A stretch of DNA of 64,000 nt from Nemertoderma westbladi (Eukaryota > Xenacoelomorpha > Nemertodermatida > Nemertodermatidae): the NCBI GenBank assembly GCA_032718475.1, contig JAUCBJ010002077.1, positions 98,196 to 162,195 of the forward strand, read 5' to 3'. The translations under genes and the position numbers were made by a program. Each line of letters opens with the position of its first letter. The first letter of the stretch is position 1. Under the pieces are notes generated by a model, which was not told the DNA's origin, did not search any database, and saw only the letters and a list, made by a program, of their open reading frames with translations. Shown here piece after piece: positions 21,669 to 33,170 of this stretch.

Positions 21669-22500
21669 GAGAAAGAGTATATTCATCATTCAGTAAGAAC
21701 AATCGTATTCTTGTATTTTATATTTAGGTAGAAAAGCCAGCGAGCTGGCTATAAGAAGACCGTCCATAGACAAACGTAACTAGTGTAGTTGGGTCCCTCC
21801 CCATTGAACAGCTTATGCTTAGTCTGAGAGAAAGTAATACCCAACCCCTTCATGTCATTATTGTTAACCTATAAAACTTTGAAGGCAATTACTTAAATTT
21901 TCATTTATCTTGTCTTTTAAGTTGTACATTTCTCTAAAGTGCCAATGTTCGATTACTGCATTGTTTGAGCACGGTTATAGTGTTTTAAAAGCACCAACTG
22001 TCCTTTTCGAAACAGCTTCGATCTCTGGAATTAGCAGTAATGTTTGGACACAGTTTATATCACTAATTATATATTACTGTATAATAAATATTATAATTTA
22101 CTGTACTGTATAAGAACAACGTATTAAAACAACGTTGAAATAACGTTGAGTAAGAATAATGCACTAAAAAGGTACACCGAGATTGGATCGAAATTAACGA
22201 TTTGTAACAATAGATACAACACATACAGTGCAGTACGTACTGCACAAACAATTAACGAGCACACACAGTGATATGGTAATTTAGCTTTTGAGTTTGTATA
22301 TAATGTGGACGCCCATATAAGATAAACGTAATATTGTTTACAAAAGTGCAAAGCATTTTATGCAATGTACGATTCCTAGCGATTCTTAAGTTTTTTAAAC
22401 CAGCAAGAATTCTTAGATATTTTTAAAATTTATTGCATGTATTAATTATGATACAAAGTCATTAATATTGATGTTAGTGTGTTAGTCATACTGTATGTAG

Positions 22501-23661
22501 TAGGGATGCAACAGAGCTCCGACTCCGGACATCCGGAGCTCCGGGACAATTTCTGGCTCTGGCTCCGGGCAAATTAATCAGGAGCCTATCCGGAGCTCTT
22601 TATGTTGTTGAAATCCGAATTAAAATAATAAGTTTTTTTGATGTATGAATAATGTGAATACCATTATACTGTAGTAGTTAACTTAATCAAGTGTGGGTGG
22701 ATACTGATTGGGTACAGCTTGTTTTCCTTGACACACCCCACCCCCCCTCCCTCCCTCTTTGGGAAATTGTTTAATTGTTTGAACAACAACATTGAAATGA
22801 TTCAGGCAATTTGTTGCATTTGTCTAATATAATGACGCAACGCATTATGTCACAGGACCTAACGACCAAAGGACCTATGACGCATTACCTGATATATATT
22901 AGACATAATTTGTGGCGGTCATAATATGGTCCTGCGTTGTTTTTATGTCGTATCACCCCCCCCCCCCCCCCCCCCCCAATAAAATTGTTGGCTTATTTTT
23001 GGCCACAGATAGCCATTGAGTGCTGCATTATTGAACACCAGCCATTATATTTCTCCATTAGAACCATCAAATATTGGGATAAGTGCGGCGACGCTGTGAC
23101 CTAACGATGCAGTACTTATGATGCAGGGCCTAATGCCATTTAGAAATAATAACGGTCGTGGGGGGGGGGGGAGGGGGGGGGGGGGGGGGTCAACTGAGTA
23201 GTCTAAAACATAAGATATTTTAGCCCAATCATCACCAGATCTGGGGGGTCTTTGATGCAATCAAAATTAATCCCTCTCCAGGGGAAAATCTACACAAATA
23301 ACAATAGGGCCTACTCCCAAAAATAAATCTAAATAATAAAATAAAAAATAAAATAAATCTTTTCTATTGAATTCAGTATATTGTTTTGGTTAGAATAACA
23401 TTCCACTGTACTGTAAACTGCACATTTCCCTTAATTGTTAATTTAACATTGAGGCAAGATATTATTTACCGAGAAATAATTTGCGTCAAATCCCCCCCCC
23501 CCCCCTACACCCTGTCTTATGAACACATATCTGCCTACTATAATAATACATTGGAATTATCAATCCCCAAATCTCCGTCTCCGGCCGGAGCTCATTGTAA
23601 CCCAGAGAAACCTCCGGGCTCCGGCTCCGGAGGAAATGTTAACTCTGTTGCCTCCCTGCTA
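22501..23661. mobile_element. Non-autonomous hAT-like transposon with perfect 8-bp TSD
   Basis: Bordered by identical GTATGTAG at 22493-22500 and 23662-23669. Ends are inverted: left TAGGGATGCAACAGAG, right (reverse complement) TAGCAGGGAGGCAACAGAG. CTCCGG/GGAGC words crowd both ends. Internally it has a C tract at 22956-22977, a G tract around 23160-23189 and a copy of the poly-G/C family Z (about 23200-23505). No transposase ORF is present, so it would depend on another hAT element. Confidence 0.85.
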
Positions 23662-23850
23662 GTATGTAGTGGACCTAAGCCAAGTTAACATTTTTCAGTG
23701 GGCCTAAATAAGATGAGAATGCTATCAAAGCTGTTATTTTATTAGTGTAGAGATGTTAAAAACTAATTTATAACAATAATGCATTGTTTTTGGTATAGAG
23801 TGACGGTGTATTAAATATACTGTACAGTATAATATAATATTATGATGACA

Positions 23851-23986
23851 ATCCATAGCGAAAAATATTAACCGACCCTTATAGGAGCTCGAACTCGTTA
23901 TCTATAGATTTCAAACTTACAGTTATCTTCTGCCGGGTGAGTGTGTCTACTGTATAGTATAACCACTGAACTACCAGTAGGTCTAC
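23851..23986 (-). repeat. tRNA-like SINE, left arm of an inverted pair
   Basis: Minus strand reads TGGTAGTTCAGTGGTTA (A-box-like) and GAGTTCGAGCTCC (B-box-like). It is roughly 80% similar, in inverted orientation, to 24096-24225; about 110 bp separate the arms. Confidence 0.55.
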
Positions 23987-24095
23987 CGATAAATAATAGT
24001 TAACTGTTGAGTTGGCTATGATATTTTTTAAAATAACGCTGAACTTTCCTTTGAGTTCTTAAATTGATAAAAGGCAAAACTGAAATCTTCCGTAC

Positions 24096-24225
24096 TGTAG
24101 GCCTACTGTCCTGGTAGTTCAGTAGTTACAGACACACACAACCGGCTAAAGATAAACGGAAGTTTGAAACCTAGGTACCGGGTTCGAGACCCAATAGGGT
24201 CGGTTGATGTTTTTCGCTATGGAGA
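24096..24225 (+). repeat. tRNA-like SINE, right arm of an inverted pair
   Basis: Plus strand reads TGGTAGTTCAGTAGTTA and GGGTTCGAGACCC (about 24178-24190), with the flank TTTTTCGCTATGG shared with the left arm. It lies about 40 bp downstream of the nAChR-like gene 2 stop codon, so it may fall in that gene's 3' UTR. Confidence 0.55.
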
Positions 24226-24264
24226 GCACTTTTATTCTATTATATTATAAAATACTGTAATAAA

Positions 24265-27200
24265 CTAATTCCAATCTCCACAGGTAGAATCTTTCATTGT
24301 CAAGGGTGGCAACACCGTCAAATCTCCAGGGTGTGAAATCTGTGGAGCTTGAATGATCATACTCAAACTGCCCACTGTGATGACAATTATAAAGATAATG
24401 AGAAATAATCGATCAACGACCATCGCGATAAACTTCCAATCGTCGCATTCATCGCCGAAGTCGATTTCTTTCTTTATGTGCTGGGCGATGTATTGAACGT
24501 TCAGAAGGGCGGTTCTTATCTCAGATTTGGGTGAGTACTGCTTAATCAAAGGATTCTTCACTCTGTGCGAACCTACCGGTACCCCTTTTGGGTCACGAAT
24601 TAGCGAGTTGGTTCTCCCGTTGATTCCCAAACCTTCATTGAATAGCTGCGATTCGAAAAACTCCAAGGTTAAATCCTCGTTTGTTTCCGGTCGCGCCATA
24701 AACAGATATGGCGGTAACATCTCTATGAAGATACGACGGGCCCATGTCGGCATTGTGTGGGTAGATGGAGCTCTGTGATGGATGTTGAGTACAATAACGG
24801 TAATAACCACAGAGATTCCCACCATGGTCATAACAAACACGAGATATTTTGTGATTAGAGGAATCACGTCACTTGTTGGAGGAATAACATCGGCTAACAG
24901 CAAAAGGAATACCGTGAGGGCGAGGAAAACAGAAATAGACAATGTGATTTTTTCGCCAGAATCAGATGGCAAATAAAATACGAGAATCGTCAAGAAAGAT
25001 ATTAATACACAGGGAATCAGGACATTTACAACGTAAAACAAAGGCCGTCGCGTTAGTAAGAAGTAGTAAGTGATGTCTACGTAAGGCTCATCTCCGCAGC
25101 ATCCAGGGTAGATTATTGTGCTCCTGTTTCCATAGACAGCCTCTAGAACCCATTGACCTGATGCAACATAGCCGGAAAGGTCAGCTGACTTGTTGGTTAT
25201 GAATATGTCAACAAAGTTTGCAGCGTGGGACCAGGGTCCGAACTTCATCGAACATGTCTGCTGGTCGAACGGGAACCAAGTTACGTCAATAGTGCAACTA
25301 CTTTTATATATAGATGGGGGATTCCACAGAACCTAAAACAAAAAATTGACAACAGATATTACTCGCAAACCTAATGTTTGTTTGTTCATAGAGTTTTATG
25401 TATAAATAAACGCAGTTTAAACTATTTGGGTGATAATTAATGGGTGCGCGAAAAATTAATGTGACCTTGACGATAAGCAAATAAGAGGTAACAAGGTGAC
25501 CTGACTCGAATGACTGTGGTTTGTTTGTTTTTTTATTATTAAAACGCAAAGAAACTCAGGGAAATGTCGACCGTTACTAAATTCTCACTACTATTATTAC
25601 TACAGTACTACTAGGCCTAGCGAACTCGGACAGTGAAAATGAGGTTCTTCCCAATTCTCCATAGTTGTCGTAATTTTGTTTCTCACAAGTCCAGCATTCA
25701 TTCATTTCTCTATATTAATTTCAAATTTTAATCACTTTTCAATAATAATCTTAATCAATTTTAAGTCACCCACGGGAGCTCCCTCCTTTTCCAGGTCACC
25801 AGGAAATTAGATCTGGTATGACCTCCTCATGTTTTTTTCTTATGATGTCGTCATCAGTGTCCACAGGTCTCATCCCGCATCAAAGTAGGCCTACACTTTC
25901 CACTGCGTCTCGTAAGACCTAGGTTTTTAGGTGCCGAGATAGGTCTCATTTACAGATGGTATTCATTTTTGAGAGACACCCTTGCCTTTGCTTTCCTAAT
26001 ATGTCTTTTCTGCTGTTGTTCTCTTTCCTTTTCCCAAGATAGTGAAAGTAGTCATCGTCATTTAGTTGAAGAAGGTGCTCAATCTACCACTAATATTAAA
26101 AGTCAATATTAAAAGTTTTGGTAGCATTTAAATTCAATCAATCCTCAATCCAACCTGCTTTTAGTTTTCTAAAGTGTCCTTAGCTCATCACAAAGATGAT
26201 GGGGTGATGGTAACTCAACCCATTGGCTCCAGAAGTCGAGGAAATCCTGCCAAGTACCTAACTGGTCTAGACTTTGTTGATGACTTAGGAGTACTCTCAG
26301 AATCACTAGAGGGAGCCCAACGGCTTCTCAGCTCATTAGAACAGGCTGCTTCTAGTGTTGGTCTTTTTATTAACTCCAGAAAGACCAGCATTTTGACAGT
26401 TAACTTTGAAAGTCCTCAGCAAGTCTATGACCGGATGGGCATAAGCTCAAGGGATGGTATGCTTGAGCATGTGGACGACTTCTGTTACCTGGGATCTTGA
26501 ATCCGGAAGTCAGGTGAGGACCTTTGAATACGTAAGGGAAAGGCATGGGCTTGGGCAGCCTTGAATGGGCTTTCCATGATTTGGAAGTCACATAGAATTC
26601 ATAGGAAACTTAAGGTCCGATTATTTAGAGCAGCAGTAGTTCCAGTACTCCTCTATGGGAGTCCATGCCGGGTTCTAACTGCTGAGGACACCAAATCTCA
26701 GGAAGACACATTCACAAGAATGCCACGCCGGGTTCACTGTGTCACGTACAATGCACACATCTCTAACAGGAGACTATATAACATTGGAGGTGTCTCATCG
26801 GTTCCCCCCAGCTAAACACTAGAACAAAACCGCCTCCGCTTTGCAGGACATTGATTTCGCCGTAAGGACCAGTCAGTGCATAATCTTGTGTTTTGGAGGC
26901 CTCATGGAGTGAATAAGCATGGTGGATAGCCCATTACTTTATTGAGACGTATGGTTTAAAGACGAATGGTTTAAATTGACTAACCAGGGCGCATCTTTAC
27001 CTGCCTTGCATCCCTAAATGGTAGCTAAATGGAGACGGGGTGGGGACTGGACGCAAATTCCATCTTGGCGAATTAATATCCAGCCTCAATATTAAATTCT
27101 CTATTTAGGGAAAGGAGCAGGTTACAGTAGCACGTTATTTTAACGTTATTAATAGAAAAGGTTACAGTTTTATTTTTAAGAGTATCACCTGTTATTTGCG

Positions 27201-29917
27201 TCGAATCTCCCCCCCCCCCCTCCCCTATCTGGCTAAATGATAACCAGTCAACCAGTCTCCTCTGGAGAGCAGTGATCTGGAGGGACCCCATTGTGAGCAA
27301 ATGTAACAAAGGGTTAGACAGAACGAGAACAAAATTTATCCACACGTTACATCGTGTAATAAAAAGTAATAAGTTCGGCTTCCCCCACTCCCATAACCAA
27401 GCGAATATCAATGTTAATTTTACTGTTTTATTTTAATTCGTAATCAGCTGTTATATGCATCATTTACCCTGGAGAGGGTTGAATTTTGATTTTGTCAATT
27501 GCCCTTCCCGCCTCGCCACAGGCCCCAACATATAACCGCAAATTTGGAGTAAATGATGCAAATAAGAGCTCGTTAGTAATAAAGAGAAACCGTGTACTCA
27601 AAGACTGACCTGTCCATCGTTAGTAATAAAGAGAAACCGTGTACTCAAAGACTGACCTGTCCATCGTTAGTAATAAAGAGAAACCGTGTACTCAAAGACT
27701 GACCTGTCCATCGTTAGTAATAAAGAGAAACCGTGTACTCAACGACTGACGTGTCCATCGTTAGTAATAAAGAGAAACCGTGTACTCAACGACTGACCTG
27801 TTCATCGTTAGTAATAAAGAGAAACCGTGTACTCAAAGACTGACCTGTCCATCGTTAGTAATAAAGAGAAACCGTGTACTCAACGACTGACCTGTCCATC
27901 GTTAGTAATAAAGAGAAACCGTGTACTCAACGACTGACCTGTTCATCGTTAGTAATAAAGAGAAACCGTGTACTCAAAGACTGACCTGTCCATTGTTAGT
28001 AATAAACCGAAAGCGTGTACTCAAAAACTGACCTGTCCATCGTTAGTAATAAACCGAAACCGTGTACTCAACGACTGACCTGTTCATCGTTAGTAATAAA
28101 CCGAAACCGTGTACTCAAAGACTGACCTGTCCATCGTTAGTAATAAAGAGAAACCGTGTACTCAAAAACTGACCTGTCCATCGTTAGTAATAAAGAGAAA
28201 CCGTGTACTCAAAAACTGACCTGTCCATCGTTAGTAATAAAGAGAAACCGTGTACTCAAAAACTGACCTGTCCATCGTTAGTAATAAAGAGAAACCGTGT
28301 ACTCAAAGACTGACATGTCCATCGTTAGTAATAAAGAGAAACCGTGTACTCAAAAACTGACCTGTCCATCGTTAGTAATAAAGAGAAACCGTGTACTCAA
28401 AAACTGACCTGTCCATCGTTAGTAATAAAGAGAAACCGTGTACTCAAAGACTGACCTGTCCATCGTTAGTAATAAAGAGAAACCGTGTACTCAAAAACTG
28501 ACCTGTCCATCGTTAGTAATAAAGAGAAACCGTGTACTCAAAAACTGACCTGTCCATCGTTAGTAATAAAGAGAAACCGTGTACTCAAAAACTGACCTGT
28601 CCATCGTTAGTAATAAAGAGAAACCGTGTACTCAAAAACTGACCTGTCCATCGTTAGTAATAAAGAGAAACCGTGTACTCAAAACTGACCTGTCCATCGT
28701 TAGTAATAAAGAGAAACCGTGTACTCAAAGACTGACATGTCCATCGTTAGTAATAAAGAGAAACCGTGTACTCAAAAACTGACCTGTCCATCGTTAGTAA
28801 TAAAGAGAAACCGTGTACTCAAAAACTGACCTGTCCATCGTTAGTAATAAAGAGAAACCGTGTACTCAAAGACTGACCTGTCCATCGTTAGTAATAAAGA
28901 GAAACCGTGTACTCAAAGACTGACCTGTCCATCGTTAGTAATAAAAAGAAACCGTGTGCTCAAATACTGACCTGTCCATCGTTAGTAATAAAGAGAAACC
29001 GTGTACTCAAAGACTGACCTGTCCATCGTTAGTAATAAAGAGAAACCGTGTACTCAAAGACTGACCTGTCCAGCGTTAGTAATAAAGAGAAAGCGTGTAC
29101 TCAAAGACTGACCTGTCCATCGTTAGTAATAAAGAGAAACCGTGTACTCAAAGACTGACCTGTCCATCGTTAGTAATAAAGAGAAAGCGTGTACTCAAAG
29201 ACTGACCTGTCCATCGTTAGTAATAAAGAGAAAGAGAAACCGTGTACTCAAAGACTGACCTGTCCATCGTTAGTAATAAAGAGAAACCGTGTACTCAAAG
29301 ACTGACCTGTCCATCGTTAGTAATAAAGAGAAACCGTGTACTCAAAGACTGACCTGTCCATCGTTAGTAATAAAGCGAAACCGTGTACTCAAAGACTGAC
29401 CTGTCCATCGTTAGTAATAAAGAGAAACCGTGTACTCAAAGACTGACCTGTCCATCGTTAGTAATAAAGAGAAACCGTGTACTCAAAGACTGACCTGTCC
29501 ATTGTTATATATGACGACGTTAGTTTCCATGGTAATTTGATAATCAGCGTCGGCGTTGTTATACAGTGCAATGTCCGGTAACCACAACCAATCAGCACTC
29601 ACGGATATCTCAGATATTCCTCCATAATCATTGGGTTCCCAAACCATATGGATATCAGTCCATTCCATATTCAACCAAATGTTTGTGGACATCACCTGGT
29701 CTTTTTCCTTCACATCGTATATCTCTACCACTGAAATGGTTAGTTTCACGCATAGATATTCGCTAAAGTCGGCCACCGGTCGTACTTTCTTTGTGTAGTT
29801 GCTAGTCTTGAAGAGTGACTCATACAAAGCCCCTTCTATGTCTTGGTTGCTCTTTTGTACATCAGCCGTTGATATTGCAAGCAAGAAAATTGTAGGAAAA
29901 ACTGAATAGGTGCGCAT
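24265..29917 (-). CDS. nAChR-like Cys-loop receptor subunit 2 (alpha type)
   Basis: Two exons: 29917-29495 (141 codons) and 25332-24265 (stop included), 496 residues, with a 4162-bp phase-0 intron (GGACAG|GTCAGT ... GTTTTAG). The intron position is identical to that of the gene at 12478, so the two are paralogues. Features: signal peptide (MRTYSVFPTIFLLAIS); loop A WLPDIALYNNADADYQ; a Cys loop with WFPFDQQTC; loop C YPGCCGDEPYVD with the vicinal cysteines of alpha subunits; TM1 to TM3 with GEK before TM2; FGDECDDWKFIAMVV leading into TM4; a short C-terminus. The same WSH replaces WTY in loop B. Likely a cation-channel subunit. Its donor site is the first copy of the 47-bp array that fills part of the intron. 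Confidence 0.9.
25600..25960 (-). mobile_element. 3' remnant of a second non-LTR element
   Basis: Resembles 49918-50385 (GCGAACTCGGACAG, TTCTCCATAGTTGTCG, AGATCTGG-ATGACCTC). In the better copy the minus strand encodes a C-terminal RT motif, so this is a degraded LINE 3' end. Confidence 0.5.
26175..26965 (+). pseudogene. LINE-A reverse transcriptase fragment
   Basis: Matches LINE-A 3356 to about 4130, from just before the FADD motif (here FVDD) through LLYGSPC and YNIGGVS. In-frame stops and small indels break it (for example after CYLGS). Not functional. Confidence 0.85.
27070..27540. repeat. Poly-G/C family Z copy or copies
   Basis: Contains GGGAAAGGAGCAGGTTACAG (27113), ATTTGCGTCGAATCT followed by a C tract near 27209, and ACCCTGGAGAGGG (27467), all shared with 31905-32190 and 61645-61800. 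Confidence 0.55.
27571..29507 (-). repeat. 47-bp minisatellite made of an exon end and 5' splice site
   Basis: About 41 units of 47 bp; one unit lacks 1 bp and one (near 29229) has 6 bp extra. On the gene's strand each unit contains ACTAACGATGGACAG|GTCAGT, i.e. the last codons of exon 1 plus the splice donor. The true donor of the nAChR-like gene 2 (GGACAG|GTCAGT at 29495/29494) is the first member, and the intron continues directly into the next unit. The words before the donor in the repeat (reading ITNDGQ) look like the end of exon 1 of the paralogue at 12478. Reading past the true donor gives a stop after three codons. Confidence 0.93.
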
Positions 29918-30717
29918 TCTTAACTCTTATTATTCATTTACTTCTTAAAATGTCTAGAAATTATATAATATTTAGTGCAATCGCACTCACAGTCACGCAC
30001 ATGGATCAAAAATATGCATCGCTATCGTATAATATTTCCAGCTATTCTATATTAAACATATTTTTATATATACCTACAAATCAATTAATTTTTTACATCC
30101 GCATACTAAACGTAGCAGTGTCTTTCATTCAATTATTAATCTGTATGTTTGTGGTACATAACTATAATATACAGCAGCATAATATATCAGCAGCCATTGA
30201 AAGAATTTGGGAAGTACTGTAACTTAATGATGTTGGTAGGCTGTGTACAGTGTACAGTAGGCCTAGTAATGTAATAATTACATTTTTAGTTTAGGTCTAT
30301 AGTACAGTATGTATACCTACAGTATGTACTTTAATATAAATTTCCCAGACAGTTTGGTCTTACAGTCTTAGTCTGCCTTTCCGAGCTGTCTATCCATGGT
30401 GGCAGCAGCTACTAATCGCCAAATGTCAACTTCCCCACCTCTCAGGAAAATGTGTTAACGTCATTGACAGTAATTTGTAAATTCAGACTGCTAAACAGTA
30501 GCCTAGTTAGTGCAGGTTGCTGGCGCAGCAGCATGCAAAATACCTACAGTAGTATTAATCTATGAAAATAGATTTGGTTGTTGTAGCTGTAGGCTACATG
30601 TTGCGTAACTGTATATGGCTCTATCACAGTCAACTCTACAGTATCATCGTTATCATCGTTGATAATTATGTATTTGTCGTTATTGTACCAGAGAACATGT
30701 TGCACGTGGGTATAACT
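29918..30717. other. Spacer between nAChR-like gene 2 and gene A; no gene seen
   Basis: Upstream region of the receptor gene on one side and downstream region of gene A on the other. AT-rich, with TAGGCCTA near 30258. Short ORFs show no domain. Confidence 0.4.
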
Positions 30718-33136
30718 TTAGAATGAAGACGGGGTATAACTGTTTATTTCACGATTGGTTAGACTGAACCTTCTGCTTTTATTTGGTACCCCGGTGTTTG
30801 GATTTCCAGCCAATTGAGAGTCGACACTGAGACGTCTGGCATTGTCGGTTATACTGCGGTTGGGATCCACCTTGTTAAAAGGAAGGGTAACTAGTGGTTA
30901 ACGGTATTTAAATACAAAATAAATTAGAGAATTATTAATTATGAAGTGGTGGTGGTGGTGGTTGAGAATATACTGCTGTATTATCGGCTATTTCAACGCC
31001 AATGTGAATAATACCCGGTTTTCACTTTTCGATAAATATTATATTGGAATTTTATATATGAAGAATTTGTATAAATTTATACTTATCAAGTGTTTTATAG
31101 CGCTTATTTCTATCTTATAAACTGTACAGATACTAATGCGTTTATTGTTTTGGTTAGATTTAGCCCTTCTGTAACGTGGGTTTTTAGTGAAAACCTGTTC
31201 TTCTTTGCATGGGGGTAAACTGCAAAGTGAAATTTAACAGAAGAAAGTCTGGTATTCTTCATATGGACCATCAGGTAATATGTTTAGCCCTGATCCTGAT
31301 CCTATCGAATGACAATACTTTCCAAATAGAAACTGAAGTCATTTTGAGTGTGACTTTCGGAGAGTCTAATCGCGACCACGCAGCAATAAAATTGTTTATA
31401 TATTTTACAGGCCCTACCTATTATGGAAACGTGTCTCTCCATTATATTTAAACTGCTTTTATTAATTTTCACGTCATTGAAAACCCCAAAAAAGCCTGAT
31501 GAAAATTAAATTAAAAGAGAAACTTTTAGAAAATAGAGAAATCGTCGGTGAGACGCCCTATTTCTGTAAATCAAAACTATCCGTATCTCCTCACCTATTC
31601 ATGAAATCCACATATCAAAATTCATAGAAACCATAATCGTTGTGGCGTTGTGCGTTCAATTAATAAATAGTGTAGTAAGCCTACAAGTAAATTAATATAT
31701 TTCATTGATGATTGAAACAAAGTGCCTACCTTAACTGGTTCGTAGTCGGACGATATTCCTTGGACTTCATGTGACTGCCCAGCTATCTTTCCGATTAGAC
31801 TACCGCCCCAGGAACTACGTCGCGCTCTAAACAATAAACAGTTGTTGTTAGATAGTCCTTCGTCTAGATGCAGTTTACATTATATATTATTATTCTTATT
31901 AATACAGGGGGGGGGGGGGGGGGGGGGGGCACTTTCGACGCAATAAAAATTCATACCTCTCCAGGGTAAATTCGACGCAAATATCAGCTGACTACTATAA
32001 AAAATAAAACTGTAGCCTGTTATATTGTGTTTAGTTAATTGTTTTGGTTAAAATAACGTGCCACTGTAACCTGCTCCTTTCCGCAATCCGGAAAATTATT
32101 TGAGAATTTAACATTGAGGCGGGATATTAATTCGCTAAGATGGAATTTGTGATCAGTTCACCCCCCCCCCCCCCCCCCCCCCCCCCTGTATTTTCACACA
32201 GGCAATAGGCCCACAGTAGGCCAACAAGAACCATCAATGAGCAACTTCAAAGAACAACAGCAGGCAAATGTCAAATGGCAAATGTCCGTTTGATTTCACC
32301 GGCATAATTCCAATATGGGAATATTCTCCGTCATATTATCTGGTTGTTTTCCTCATTATTGCTCAGTGTTTTCTGTTATTCCTCTTTGTGGTTCTAATTG
32401 TTGCTCATTGTTCTTCCATGTTGCTCACTGTTGTACGTGTTTTGCTCATTGTGGTTTTTTGTTGCTCGGTACTGCCCGGATTGCTCGTCAGTCGTTGTTG
32501 CTCATTTTTCCACATTGTTTCTCATTTGTATTCGTTGTTAATCATAGTGCATTTTAGCACCTACCCGGACTATCAAGGCCACTTGTCCAAAAATACCAAC
32601 AAGCCACTATTAGGATGAATAAATACCTGCGGTGCGTCTGATTAGTCAAACCGAGCTGGGATTTTCATACGATTTGGTCATAAGTTTTAATGCGAAAATA
32701 CAAATTGTTACTAGGGAGGCGGCCAAATAAAGGTCAAAATTCAATTAATACTACTGTATATGCCTACTGTATGTTAAAACGTAGATGTAGCTGTGAAGAA
32801 ATTTATTCATGCAATGTTTTATACTGTTTGAGCAAAATTAGGCCTATGCTTGTACTGTTAAGTACTCTAAACTATAAACCTACTAACTAATGAACAGCAT
32901 TGTTAGTTACACATTGTTAGGTAGGTCTACTGTAGTTATGTAGTAGCTACTGTAGTTATAAGTTAGGCCTACCTGTTATGGCCTGCCGGTGGTGGAATGT
33001 CTGGAAGTTCTGCTATCGCGTCTTGACTTTCTTGCGTTTTGTTGGTATCGTTGGAAGCTATCGGAGCTTCCGAACCTGCTGGGAACATAAAGGAAAATAA
33101 GCTGGACCTCCTCCTTTCACCATCTTGATTGGCCAT
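30718..33136 (-). CDS. Gene A: small RRxS-motif protein of unknown family
   Basis: Three exons: 33136-32973, 31826-31730, 30870-30718 (stop 30720-30718); 137 residues. Intron 1 is phase 2, intron 2 phase 0, both GT-AG. No signal peptide or membrane segment; Ser/Pro/Asn-rich, probably disordered. Each exon holds one basophilic site: RRRSSLF, ARRSSW, RRFSL, resembling protein kinase A/G targets (inference). Exon 3 starts VDPNRSITDN and ends NREINSYTPSSF, matching genes B and C. Intron 1 (1146 bp) contains a poly-G/poly-C TIR element. A Ty3/gypsy LTR lies 34 bp upstream of the ATG. I do not recognise the family; exon calls rest on splice signals and agreement with the paralogues. Confidence 0.72.
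31903..32193. mobile_element. Family Z element with poly-G/poly-C ends
   Basis: Starts AATACA plus a G run (31909-31930) and ends with a C run (32161-32186) plus TGTATT, so the ends are inverted with a possible TA duplication. Inside are CGACGCAAATATC and CTGTAACCTGCTCCTTTCC, found in the other Z copies. About 290 bp, no ORF. It lies in intron 1 of gene A. Confidence 0.6.
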
Positions 33137-33170
33137 GTTTTAACGCAATTATACTGTAACAGTACTGTAT

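Larger units (their letters stand above)
25333..29494 (-). other. Intron of nAChR-like gene 2
   Basis: 4162 bp, expanded compared with 155 bp in the paralogue at 12478. Contains, in window order, a LINE remnant (25600-25960), a LINE-A fragment (26175-26965), poly-G/C family material (27070-27540) and the 47-bp splice-site minisatellite (27571-29494). Confidence 0.85.

Noticed and set aside
27571-29507. CRISPR-like array
   Set aside because: Repeats are contiguous without spacers, the sequence is eukaryotic, and the unit is explained by the exon end and splice donor.
32268-32618. Leu/Val/Ser-rich + ORF as a membrane protein
   Set aside because: It lies in intron 1 of gene A, arises from TTG/CTC-rich low-complexity sequence, and two overlapping frames look equally open.
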